From positions 5,208,868-5,272,867 of the forward strand of contig OX393577.1 in assembly GCA_947652605.1 (NCBI GenBank): a stretch of DNA of 64,000 nt, in the 5' to 3' direction. Positions within the stretch are counted from its first letter, which is position 1; every line of letters begins with the position of its first letter. This document shows, piece after piece, positions 12,662 to 25,320 of this stretch. Both the position numbers and the translations under genes were made by a program. The DNA is from Elmis aenea. Its lineage: Eukaryota; Arthropoda; Insecta; Coleoptera; Elmidae. A model generated the notes under the pieces. It had not been told where the DNA came from, did no database searches, and saw nothing but the letters and a program-made list of their open reading frames with translations.

Positions 12662-14375
12662 GATTTGTATATCACAGGAAGAGTTTATCCATCGAATCTT
12701 TACATGAAAAAAATTGTTTTGCATATGTCTTTCAATGAGATGGTTTTAATTTTTAATAATTTCCTAAAAAGACCGTGCTTTAGATAATACATGTGTTCTT
12801 TGAGCGACTATTTCTAAACAATTTTAATTATTGATTTGTATATCACAGGAAGAGTTTATCCATCGAATCTTTACATGAAAAAAATTGTTTTGCATATTTC
12901 TTACAATGAGATGGTTTTAATTTTTAATAATTTCCTAAAAAGACCGTGCTTTAGATAATACATGTGTTCCTTGAGCGACTATTTCTAAACAATTTTAATT
13001 ATTGATTTGTATATCACAGAAAGAGTTTATCCATCGAATCTTTACATGAAAAAAATTGTTTTGCATATGTCTTTTAATGAGCCGGTTTTAATTTTTAATA
13101 ATTTCCTAAAAAGACAGTGCTTTAGATAATACATGTGTTCCTTGAGCGACTATTTCTAAACAATTTTAATTATTGATTTGTATATCACAGGAAGAGTTTA
13201 TCCATCGAATCTTTACATGAAAAAAATTGTTTTGCATATGTCTTTTAATGAGCTGGTTTTAATTTTTAATAATTTCCTAAAAATACAGTGCTTTAGATAA
13301 TACATGTGTTCCTTGAGCGACTATTTCTAAACAATTTTAATTATTGATTTGTATATCACAGGAAGAGTTTATCCATCGAATCTTTACATGAAAAAAATTG
13401 TTTTGCATATGTCTTACAATGAGATGGTTTTAATTTTTAATAATTTCCTAAAAAGACCGTGCTTTAGATAATACATGTGTTTCTTGAGCGACTATTTCTA
13501 AACAATTTTAATAATTGATTTGTATATCACAGGAAGAGTTTATCCATCGAATCTTTACATGAAAAAAATTGTTTTGCATATTTCTTACAATGAGATGGTT
13601 TTAATTTTTAATAATTTCCTAAAAAGACCGTGCTTTAGATAATACATGTGTTCCTTGAGCGACTATTTCTAAACAATTTTAATTATTGATTTGTATATCA
13701 CAGGAAGAGTTTATTCATCGAATCTTTACATGAAAAAAATTGTTTTGCATATGTCTTTTAATGAGCTGGTTTTAATTTTTAATAATTTCCTAAAAAGACC
13801 GTGCTTTAGATAATACATGTGTTCCTTGAGCGACTATTTCTAAACAATTTTAATTATTGATTTGTATATCACAGGAAGAGTTTATCCATCGAATCTTTAC
13901 ATGAAAAAAATTGTTTTGCATATGTCTTTTAATGAGCTGGTTTTAATTTTTAATAATTTCCTAAAAAGACAGTGCTTTAGATAATACATGTGTTCCTTGA
14001 GCGACTATTTCTAAACAATTTTAATTATTGATTTGTATATCACAGGAAGAGTTTATCCATCGAATCTTTACATGAAAAAAATTGTTTTGCATATGTCTTA
14101 CAATGAGATGGTTTTCATTTTTAATAATTTCCTAAAAAGACCGTGCTTTAGATAATACATGTGTTCCTTGAGCGACTATTTCTAAACAATTTTAATTATT
14201 GATTTGTATATCACAGGAAGAGTTTATCCATCGAATCTTTACATGAAAAAAATTGTTTTGCATATGTCTTTTAATGAGCTGGTTTTAATTTTTAATAATT
14301 TCCTAAAAAGCCAGTGCTTTAGATAATACATGTGTTCCTTGAGCGACTATTTCTAAACAATTTTAATTAGGTATT
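12662..14375 (+). repeat. Module A, 10 monomers with terminal 4-bp insertion
   Basis: The standard A order is present. It runs 4 bp long because the last monomer ends TTTTAATTAGGTATT, with GGTA inserted at 14370-14373. One g monomer has GAGCCGG (T to C, creating a CpG) near 13082. The insertion replaces the usual TAG junction before the next f monomer and is unique in the window. Confidence 0.9.
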
Positions 14376-15743
14376 GATTTGTATATCACAGGAAGAGTTT
14401 ATCCATCGAATCTTTACATGAAAAAAATTGTTTTGCATATGTCTTTCAATGAGATGGTTTTAATTTTTAATAATTTCCTAAAAAGACCGTGCTTTAGATA
14501 ATACATGTGTTCTTTAAGCGACTATTTCTAAACAATTTTAATTATTGATTTGTATATCACAGGAAGAGTTTATCCATCGAATCTTTACATGAAAAAAATT
14601 GTTTTGCATATGTCTTTCAATAAGATGGTTTTAATTTTTAATAATTTCCTAAAAAGACAGTGCTTTAGATAATACATGTGTTCCTTGAGCGACTATTTCT
14701 AAACAATTTTAATTATTGATTTGTATATCACAGGAAGAGTTTATCCATCGAATTTTTACATGAAAAAAATTGTTTTGCATATGTCTTTTAATGAGCTGGT
14801 TTTAATTTTTAATAATTTCCTAAAAAGACAGTGCTTTAGATAATACATGTGTTCCTTGAGCGACTATTTCTAAACAATTTTAATTATTGATTTGTATATC
14901 ACAGGAAGAGTTTATCCATCGAATCTTTACATGAAAAAAATTGTTTTGCATATGTCTTACAATGAGATGGTTTTAATTTTTAATAATTTCCTAAAAAGAC
15001 CGTGCTTTAGATAATACATGTGTTTCTTGAGCGACTATTTCTAAACAATTTTAATAATTGATTTGTATATCACAGGAAGAGTTTATCCATCGAATCTTTA
15101 CATGAAAAAAATTGTTTTGCATATTTCTTACAATGAGATGGTTTTAATTTTTAATAATTTCCTAAAAAGACCGTGCTTTAGATAATACATGTGTTCCTTG
15201 AGCGACTATTTCTAAACAATTTTAATTATTGATTTGTATATCACAGGAAGAGTTTATTCATCGAATCTTTACATGAAAAAAATTGTTTTGCATATGTCTT
15301 TTAATGAGCTGGTTTTAATTTTTAATAATTTCCTAAAAAGACAGTGCTTTAGATAATACATGTGTTCCTTGAGCGACTATTTCTAAACAATTTTAATTAT
15401 TGATTTGTATATCACAGGAAGAGTTTATCCATCGAATCTTTACATGAAAAAAATTGTTTTGCATATGTCTTACAATGAGATGGTTTTCATTTTTAATAAT
15501 TTCCTAAAAAGACCGTGCTTTAGATAATACATGTGTTCCTTGAGCGACTATTTCTAAACAATTTTAATTATTGATTTGTATATCACAGGAAGAGTTTATC
15601 CATCGAATCTTTACATGAAAAAAATTGTTTTGCATATGTCTTTTAATGAGCTGGTTTTAATTTTTAATAATTTCCTAAAAAGACAGTGCTTTAGATAATA
15701 CATGTGTTCCTTGAGCGACTATTTCTAAACAATTTTAATTATA
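14376..15743 (+). repeat. Hybrid B/A module, 8 monomers
   Basis: It begins as B (f with TTCT, k, GAATTTTTAC g) and then continues as the second half of A (y with TAATAATTGA, t, TTTATTCATC g, yc, g). The f monomer has TTCTTTAAGCG in place of TTGAGCG. The switch from B to A between the third and fourth monomers is a recombination junction: a B start joined in register to an A end. Confidence 0.85.
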
Positions 15744-16769
15744 GATTTGTATATCACAGGAAGAGTTTATCCATCGAATCTTTACATGAAAAAAATTGTT
15801 TTGCATATGTCTTTCAATGAGATGGTTTTAATTTTTAATAATTTCCTAAAAAGACCGTGCTTTAGATAATACATGTGTTCTTTGAGCGACTATTTCTAAA
15901 CAATTTTAATTATTGATTTGTATATCACAGGAAGAGTTTATCCATCGAATCTTTACATGAAAAAAATTGTTTTGCATATGTCTTTCAATAAGATGGTTTT
16001 AATTTTTAATAATTTCCTAAAAAGACAGTGTTTTAGATAATACATGTGTTCCTTGAGCGACTATTTCTAAACAATTTTAATTATTGATTTGTATATCACA
16101 GGAAGAGTTTATCCATCGAATTTTTACATGAAAAAAATTGTTTTGCATATGTCTTTTAATGAGCTGGTTTTAATTTTTAATAATTTCCTAAAAAGACAGT
16201 GCTTTAGATAATACATGTGTTCCTTGAGCGACTATTTCTAAACAATTTTAATTATTGATTTGTATATCACAGGAAGAGTTTATCCATCGAATCTTTACAT
16301 GAAAAAAATTGTTTTGCATATTTCTTACAATGAGATGGTTTTAATTTTTAATAATTTCCTAAAAAGACCGTGCTTTAGATAATACATGTGTTCCTTGAGC
16401 GACTATTTCTAAACAATTTTAATTATTGATTTGTATATCACAGGAAGAGTTTATCCATCGAATCTTTACATGAAAAAAATTGTTTTGCATATGTCTTTTA
16501 ATGAGCTGGTTTTAATTTTTAATAATTTCCTAAAAAGACAGTGCTTTAGATAATACATGTGTTCCTTGAGCGACTATTTCTAAACAATTTTAATTATTGA
16601 TTTGTATATCACAGGAAGAGTTTATCCATCGAATCTTTACATGAAAAAAATTGTTTTGCATATGTCTTTCAATAAGATGGTTTTAATTTTTAATAATTTC
16701 CTAAAAAGACAGTGCTTTAGATAATACATGTGTTCCTTGAGCGACTATTTCTAAACAATTTTAATTATA
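15744..16769 (+). repeat. Module B, 6 monomers
   Basis: This has the order of 9072-10097, including the CAGTGTTTTAG mark in the first k monomer and GAATTTTTAC in the third monomer. It lies 6672 bp after that copy. Confidence 0.88.
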
Positions 16770-18136
16770 GATTTGTATATCACAGGAAGAGTTTATCCAT
16801 CGAATCTTTACATGAAAAAAATTGTTTTGCATATGTCTTTTAATGAGCTGGTTTTAATTTTTAATAATTTCCTAAAAAGACCGTGCTTTAGATAATACAT
16901 GTGTTCCTTGAGCGACTATTTCTAAACAATTTTAATTATTGATTTGTATATCACAGGAAGAGTTTATCCATCGAATCTTTACATGAAAAAAATTGTTTTG
17001 CATATGTCTTTTAATGAGCTGGTTTTAATTTTTAATAATTTTAAAAAACGACCGTGCTTTAGATAATACATGTGTTTCTTGAGCGACTATTTCTAAACAA
17101 TTTTAATTATTGATTTGTATATCACAGGAAAGTTTATCCATCGAATCTTTACATGAAAAAAATTGTTTTGCATATGTCTTTTAATGAGCTGGTTTTAAGT
17201 TTTAATAGTTTCAAAAAACGACCGTGCTTTAGATAATACATGTGTTCCTTGAGCGACTATTTCTAAACAATTTTAATTATTGATTTGTATATCACAGGAA
17301 GAGTTTATCCATCGAATCTTTACATGAAAAAAATTGTTTTGCATATGTCTTTTAATGAGCTGGTTTTAATTTTTAATAATTTCCTAAAAAGACAGTGCTT
17401 TAGATAATACATGTGTTCCTTGAGCGACTATTTCTAAACAATTTTAATTATTGATTTGTATATCACAGGAAGAGTTTATCCATCGAATCTTTACATGAAA
17501 AAAATTGTTTTGCATATGTGTTTTAATGAGCTGGTTTTAATTTTTAATGATTTCCTAAAAAGACCGTGCTTTAGATAATACATGTGTTCCTTGAGCGACT
17601 ATTTCTAAACAATTTTAATTATTGATTTGTATATCACAGGAAGAGTTTATCCATCGAATCTTTACATGAAAAAAATTGTTTTGCATATGTCTTTTAATGA
17701 GCTGGTTTTAATTTTTAATAGTTTCAAAAAACGACCGTGCTTTAGATATTACATGTGTTCCTTGAGCGACTATTTCTAAACAATTTTAATTATTGATTTG
17801 TATATCACAGGAAGAGTTTATCCATCGAATCTTTACATGAAAAAAATTGTTTTGCATATGTCTTTTAATGAGCTGGTTTTAATTTTTAATAATTTCAAAA
17901 AACGACTGTGCTTTAGATAATACATGTGTTCCTTGAGCGACTATTTCTAAACAATTTTAATTATTGATTTGTATATCACAGGAAGAGTTTATCCATCGAA
18001 TCTTTACATGAAAAAAATTGTTTTGCATATGTCTTTTAATGAGCTGGTTTTAATTTTTAATAATTTCCTAAAAAGACAGTGCTTTAGATAATACATGTGT
18101 TCCTTGAGCGACTATTTCTAAACAATTTTAATTATA
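16770..18136 (+). repeat. Module C, 8 monomers
   Basis: It matches 10098-11464 in order and length (1367 bp), including GGAAAGTTT, b and ACGACTG monomers, at a spacing of 6672 bp. Confidence 0.9.
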
Positions 18137-19504
18137 GATTTGTATATCACAGGAAGAGTTTATCCATCGAATCTTTACATGAAAAAAATTGTTTTGCATA
18201 TGTCTTTCAATGAGATGGTTTTAATTTTTAATAATTTCCTAAAAAGACCGTGCTTTAGATAATACATGTGTTCCTTGAGCGACTATTTCTAAACAATTTT
18301 AATTATTGATTTGTATATCACAGGAAGAGTTTATCCATCGAATCTTTACATGAAAAAAATTGTTTTGCATATGTCTTTTAATGAGCTGGTTTTAATTTTT
18401 AATAGTTTCAAAAAACGACCGTGCTTTAGATATTACATGTGTTTCTTGAGCGACTATTTCTAAACAATTTTAATAATTGATTTGTATATCACAGGAAGAG
18501 TTTATCCATCGAATCTTTACATGAAAAAAATTGTTTTGCATATGTCTTTTAATGAGCTGGTTTTAATTTTTAATAATTTCAAAAAACGACCGTGCTTTAG
18601 ATAATACATGTGTTCCTTGAGCGACTATTTCTAAACAATTTTAATTATTGATTTGTATATCACAGGAAGAGTTTATCCATCGAATCTTTACATGAAAAAA
18701 ATTGTTTTGCATATATCTTTTAATGAGCTGGTTTTAATTTTTAATAATTTCCTAAAAAGACAGTGCTTTAGATAATACATGTGTTCCTTGAGCGACTATT
18801 TCTAAACAATTTTAATTATTGATTTGTATATCACAGGAAGAGTTTATCCATCGAATCTTTACATGAAAAAAATTGTTTTGCATATGTCTTTTAATGAGCT
18901 GGTTTTAATTTTTAATAATTTCCTAAAAAGACAGTGCTTTAGATAATACATGTGTTCCTTGAGCGACTATTTCTAAACCATTTTAATTATTGATTTGTAT
19001 ATCACAGGAAGAGTTTATCCATCGAATCTTTACATGAAAAAAATTGTTTTGCATATTTCTTACAATGAGATGGTTTTAATTTTTAATAATTTCCTAAAAA
19101 GACCGTGCTTTAGATAATACATGTGTTCCTTGAGCGACTATTTCTAAACAATTTTAATTATTGATTTGTATATCACAGGAAGAGTTTATCCATCGAATCT
19201 TTACATGAAAAAAATTGTTTTGCATATGTCTTTTAATGAGCTGGTTTTAATTTTTAATAATTTCCTAAAAAGACAGTGCTTTAGATAATACATGTGTTCC
19301 TTGAGCGACTATTTCTAAACAATTTTAATTATTGATTTGTATATCACAGGAAGAGTTTATCCATCGAATCTTTACATGAAAAAAATTGTTTTGCATATGT
19401 CTTTCAATAAGATGGTTTTAATTTTTAATAATTTCCTAAAAAGACAGTGCTTTAGATAATACATGTGTTCCTTGAGCGACTATTTCTAAACAATTTTAAT
19501 TATA
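18137..19504 (+). repeat. Module D, 8 monomers
   Basis: The order is f with TTCC, GATATTAC c, c, a, g ending AAACCA, t, g, k. The second monomer ends TAATAATTGA where other D modules have TAATTATTGA, a junction otherwise typical of y monomers. Confidence 0.88.
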
Positions 19505-21218
19505 GATTTGTATATCACAGGAAGAGTTTATCCATCGAATCTTTACATGAAAAAAATTGTTTTGCATATGTCTTTCAATGAGATGGTTTTAATTTTTAAT
19601 AATTTCCTAAAAAGACCGTGCTTTAGATAATACATGTGTTCTTTGAGCGACTATTTCTAAACAATTTTAATTATTGATTTGTATATCACAGGAAGAGTTT
19701 ATCCATCGAATCTTTACATGAAAAAAATTGTTTTGCATATTTCTTACAATGAGATGGTTTTAATTTTTAATAATTTCCTAAAAAGACCGTGCTTTAGATA
19801 ATACATGTGTTCCTTGAGCGACTATTTCTAAACAATTTTAATTATTGATTTGTATATCACAGAAAGAGTTTATCCATCGAATCTTTACATGAAAAAAATT
19901 GTTTTGCATATGTCTTTTAATGAGCTGGTTTTAATTTTTAATAATTTCCTAAAAAGACAGTGCTTTAGATAATACATGTGTTCCTTGAGCGACTATTTCT
20001 AAACAATTTTAATTATTGATTTGTATATCACAGGAAGAGTTTATCCATCGAATCTTTACATGAAAAAAATTGTTTTGCATATGTCTTTTAATGAGCTGGT
20101 TTTAATTTTTAATAATTTCCTAAAAATACAGTGCTTTAGATAATACATGTGTTCCTTGAGCGACTATTTCTAAACAATTTTAATTATTGATTTGTATATC
20201 ACAGGAAGAGTTTATCCATCGAATCTTTACATGAAAAAAATTGTTTTGCATAATTATGTCTTACAATGAGATGGTTTTAATTTTTAATAATTTCCTAAAA
20301 AGACCGTGCTTTAGATAATACATGTGTTTCTTGAGCGACTATTTCTAAACAATTTTAATAATTGATTTGTATATCACAGGAAGAGTTTATCCATCGAATC
20401 TTTACATGAAAAAAATTGTTTTGCATATTTCTTACAATGAGATGGTTTTAATTTTTAATAATTTCCTAAAAAGACCGTGCTTTAGATAATACATGTGTTC
20501 CTTGAGCGACTATTTCTAAACAATTTTAATTATTGATTTGTATATCACAGGAAGAGTTTATTCATCGAATCTTTACATGAAAAAAATTGTTTTGCATATG
20601 TCTTTTAATGAGCTGGTTTTAATTTTTAATAATTTCCTAAAAAGACCGTGCTTTAGATAATACATGTGTTCCTTGAGCGACTATTTCTAAACAATTTTAA
20701 TTATTGATTTGTATATCACAGGAAGAGTTTATCCATCGAATCTTTACATGAAAAAAATTGTTTTGCATATGTCTTTTAATGAGCTGGTTTTAATTTTTAA
20801 TAATTTCCTAAAAAGACAGTGCTTTAGATAATACATGTGTTCCTTGAGCGACTATTTCTAAACAATTTTAATTATTGATTTGTATATCACAGGAAGAGTT
20901 TATCCATCGAATCTTTACATGAAAAAAATTGTTTTGCATATGTCTTACAATGAGATGGTTTTCATTTTTAATAATTTCCTAAAAAGACCGTGCTTTAGAT
21001 AATACATGTGTTCCTTGAGCGACTATTTCTAAACAATTTTAATTATTGATTTGTATATCACAGGAAGAGTTTATCCATCGAATCTTTACATGAAAAAAAT
21101 TGTTTTGCATATGTCTTTTAATGAGCTGGTTTTAATTTTTAATAATTTCCTAAAAAGCCAGTGCTTTAGATAATACATGTGTTCCTTGAGCGACTATTTC
21201 CAAACAATTTTAATTATA
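19505..21218 (+). repeat. Module A, 10 monomers with internal 4-bp insertion
   Basis: This is standard A, but the y monomer reads TTTTGCATAATTATGTC, a 4-bp insertion at about 20251-20254 that is unique in the window. The final monomer has GCCAG and TTTCCAAAC, a combination shared with the A modules ending at 27030 and 32330. Confidence 0.9.
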
Positions 21219-23439
21219 GATTTGTATATCACAGGAAGAGTTTATCCATCGAATCTTTACATGAAAAAAATTGTTTTGCATATGTCTTTCAATGAGATGG
21301 TTTTAATTTTTAATAATTTCCTAAAAAGACCGTGCTTTAGATAATACATGTGTTCTTTGAGCGACTATTTCTAAACAATTTTAATTATTGATTTGTATAT
21401 CACAGGAAGAGTTTATCCATCGAATCTTTACATGAAAAAAATTGTTTTGCATATGTCTTTCAATAAGATGGTTTTAATTTTTAATAATTTCCTAAAAAGA
21501 CAGTGCTTTAGATAATACATGTGTTCCTTGAGCGACTATTTCTAAACAATTTTAATTATTGATTTGTATATCACAGGAAGAGTTTATCCATCGAATTTTT
21601 ACATGAAAAAAATTGTTTTGCATATGTCTTTTAATGAGCTGGTTTTAATTTTTAATAATTTCCTAAAAAGACAGTGCTTTAGATAATACATGTGTTCCTT
21701 GAGCGACTATTTCTAAACAATTTTAATTATTGATTTGTATATCACAGGAAGAGTTTATCCATCGAATCTTTACATGAAAAAAATTGTTTTGCATATTTCT
21801 TACAATGAGATGGTTTTAATTTTTAATAATTTCCTAAAAAGACCGTGCTTTAGATAATACATGTGTTCCTTGAGCGACTATTTCTAAACAATTTTAATTA
21901 TTGATTTGTATATCACAGGAAGAGTTTATCCATCGAATCTTTACATGAAAAAAATTGTTTTGCATATGTCTTTTAATGAGCTGGTTTTAATTTTTAATAA
22001 TTTCCTAAAAAGACAGTGCTTTAGATAATACATGTGTTCCTTGAGCGACTATTTCTAAACAATTTTAATTATTGATTTGTATATCACAGGAAGAGTTTAT
22101 CCATCGAATCTTTACATGAAAAAAATTGTTTTGCATATGTCTTTCAATAAGATGGTTTTAATTTTTAATAATTTCCTAAAAAGACAGTGCTTTAGATAAT
22201 ACATGTGTTCCTTGAGCGACTATTTCTAAACAATTTTAATTATTGATTTGTATATCACAGGAAGAGTTTATCCATCGAATCTTTACATGAAAAAAATTGT
22301 TTTGCATATGTCTTTCAATAAGATGGTTTTAATTTTTAATAATTTCCTAAAAAGACAGTGCTTTAGATAATACATGTGTTCCTTGAGCGACTATTTCTAA
22401 ACAATTTTAATTATTGATTTGTATATCACAGGAAAGTTTATCCATCGAATCTTTACATGAAAAAAATTGTTTTGCATATGTCTTTTAATGAGCTGGTTTT
22501 AAGTTTTAATAGTTTCAAAAAACGACCGTGCTTTAGATAATACATGTGTTCCTTGAGCGACTATTTCTAAACAATTTTAATTATTGATTTGTATATCACA
22601 GGAAGAGTTTATCCATCGAATCTTTACATGAAAAAAATTGTTTTGCATATGTCTTTTAATGAGCTGGTTTTAATTTTTAATAATTTCCTAAAAAGACAGT
22701 GCTTTAGATAATACATGTGTTCCTTGAGCGACTATTTCTAAACAATTTTAATTATTGATTTGTATATCACAGGAAGAGTTTATCCATCGAATCTTTACAT
22801 GAAAAAAATTGTTTTGCATATGTGTTTTAATGAGCTGGTTTTAATTTTTAATGATTTCCTAAAAAGACCGTGCTTTAGATAATACATGTGTTCCTTGAGC
22901 GACTATTTCTAAACAATTTTAATTATTGATTTGTATATCACAGGAAGAGTTTATCCATCGAATCTTTACATGAAAAAAATTGTTTTGCATATGTCTTTTA
23001 ATGAGCTGGTTTTAATTTTTAATAGTTTCAAAAAACGACCGTGCTTTAGATATTACATGTGTTCCTTGAGCGACTATTTCTAAACAATTTTAATTATTGA
23101 TTTGTATATCACAGGAAGAGTTTATCCATCGAATCTTTACATGAAAAAAATTGTTTTGCATATGTCTTTTAATGAGCTGGTTTTAATTTTTAATAATTTC
23201 AAAAAACGACTGTGCTTTAGATAATACATGTGTTCCTTGAGCGACTATTTCTAAACAATTTTAATTATTGATTTGTATATCACAGGAAGAGTTTATCCAT
23301 CGAATCTTTACATGAAAAAATTGTTTTGCATATGTCTTTTAATGAGCTGGTTTTAATTTTTAATAATTTCCTAAAAAGACAGTGCTTTAGATAATACATG
23401 TGTTCCTTGAGCGACTATTTCTAAACAATTTTAATTATA
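21219..23439 (+). repeat. Fused B-C module, 13 monomers
   Basis: It runs f, k, GAATTTTTAC g, t, g, k, k and then directly into the third monomer of C (GGAAAGTTT at 22416), followed by g, b, GATATTAC c, ACGACTG c, g. The first two C monomers are missing, so B and C are joined at 22416. The last g monomer has six A instead of seven at 23315-23320, unique to this copy. Confidence 0.88.
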
Positions 23440-25320
23440 GATTTGTATATCACAGGAAGAGTTTATCCATCGAATCTTTACATGAAAAAAATTGTTTTGC
23501 ATATGTCTTTCAATGAGATGGTTTTAATTTTTAATAATTTCCTAAAAAGACCGTGCTTTAGATAATACATGTGTTCCTTGAGCGACTATTTCTAAACAAT
23601 TTTAATTATTGATTTGTATATCACAGGAAGAGTTTATCCATCGAATCTTTACATGAAAAAAATTGTTTTGCATATGTCTTTTAATGAGCTGGTTTTAATT
23701 TTTAATAGTTTCAAAAAACGACCGTGCTTTAGATATTACATGTGTTTCTTGAGCGACTATTTCTAAACAATTTTAATTATTGATTTGTATATCACAGGAA
23801 GAGTTTATCCATCGAATCTTTACATGAAAAAAATTGTTTTGCATATGTCTTTTAATGAGCTGGTTTTAATTTTTAATAATTTCAAAAAACGACCGTGCTT
23901 TAGATAATACATGTGTTCCTTGAGCGACTATTTCTAAACAATTTTAATTATTGATTTGTATATCACAGGAAGAGTTTATCCATCGAATCTTTACATGAAA
24001 AAAATTGTTTTGCATATATCTTTTAATGAGCTGGTTTTAATTTTTAATAATTTCCTAAAAAGACAGTGCTTTAGATAATACATGTGTTCCTTAAGCGACT
24101 ATTTCTAAACAATTTTAATTATTGATTTGTATATCACAGGAAGAGTTTATCCATCGAATCTTTACATGAAAAAAATTGTTTTGCATATGTCTTTTAATGA
24201 GCTGGTTTTAATTTTTAATAATTTCCTAAAAAGACAGTGCTTTAGATAATACATGTGTTCCTTGAGCGACTATTTCTAAACCATTTTAATTATTGATTTG
24301 TATATCACAGGAAGAGTTTATCCATCGAATCTTTACATGAAAAAAATTGTTTTGCATATTTCTTACAATGAGATGGTTTTAATTTTTAATAATTTCCTAA
24401 AAAGACCGTGCTTTAGATAATACATGTGTTCCTTGAGCGACTATTTCTAAACAATTTTAATTATTGATTTGTATATCACAGGAAGAGTTTATCCATCGAA
24501 TCTTTACATGAAAAAAATTGTTTTGCATATATCTTTTAATGAGCTGGTTTTAATTTTTAATAATTTCCTAAAAAGACAGTGCTTTAGATAATACATGTGT
24601 TCCTTGAGCGACTATTTCTAAACAATTTTAATTATTGATTTGTATATCACAGGAAGAGTTTATCCATCGAATCTTTACATGAAAAAAATTGTTTTGCATA
24701 TGTCTTTTAATGAGCTGGTTTTAATTTTTAATAATTTCCTAAAAAGACAGTGCTTTAGATAATACATGTGTTCCTTGAGCGACTATTTCTAAACCATTTT
24801 AATTATTGATTTGTATATCACAGGAAGAGTTTATCCATCGAATCTTTACATGAAAAAAATTGTTTTGCATATTTCTTACAATGAGATGGTTTTAATTTTT
24901 AATAATTTCCTAAAAAGACCGTGCTTTAGATAATACATGTGTTCCTTGAGCGACTATTTCTAAACAATTTTAATTATTGATTTGTATATCACAGGAAGAG
25001 TTTATCCATCGAATCTTTACATGAAAAAAATTGTTTTGCATATGTCTTTTAATGAGCTGGTTTTAATTTTTAATAATTTCCTAAAAAGACAGTGCTTTAG
25101 ATAATACATGTGTTCCTTGAGCGACTATTTCTAAACAATTTTAATTATTGATTTGTATATCACAGGAAGAGTTTATCCATCGAATCTTTACATGAAAAAA
25201 ATTGTTTTGCATATGTCTTTCAATAAGATGGTTTTAATTTTTAATAATTTCCTAAAAAGACAGTGCTTTAGATAATACATGTGTTCCTTGAGCGACTATT
25301 TCTAAACAATTTTAATTATA
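23440..25320 (+). repeat. Expanded module D, 11 monomers
   Basis: The order is f, GATATTAC c, c, then a / g-AAACCA / t twice in succession, then g, k. The extra three monomers make this D three longer than the usual eight. The first a monomer carries TTCCTTAAGCG near 24091, which its duplicate lacks. Confidence 0.9.
23953..24978 (+). repeat. Tandem duplication of three monomers (513 bp x 2)
   Basis: The three-monomer series a, g ending AAACCA, t occupies 23953-24465 and again 24466-24978. Sister D modules at 18137 and 29253 have it once. The duplication is exactly three monomers long and keeps register, as expected for unequal exchange. Confidence 0.88.

Larger units (their letters stand above)
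9072..15743 (+). repeat. Long higher-order unit, copy 1 (39 monomers, 6672 bp)
   Basis: The composition is B6-C8-D7-A10 plus the eight-monomer B/A hybrid. The length equals 39 x 171 with -1 (GGAAAGTTT) and +4 (GGTA). The following copies repeat the B-C-D-A order without the hybrid. Confidence 0.82.
15744..21218 (+). repeat. Long higher-order unit, copy 2 (32 monomers, 5475 bp)
   Basis: The composition is B6-C8-D8-A10. The length equals 32 x 171 with -1 and +4. Compared with copy 1 it lacks the hybrid block and has one more D monomer. Confidence 0.85.

Noticed and set aside
14370..14373. GGTA insertion as a transposon target-site remnant
   Set aside because: It is only 4 bp, is not a duplication of adjacent bases flanking an element, and has no inverted repeats nearby. 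A small indel is the simpler reading.
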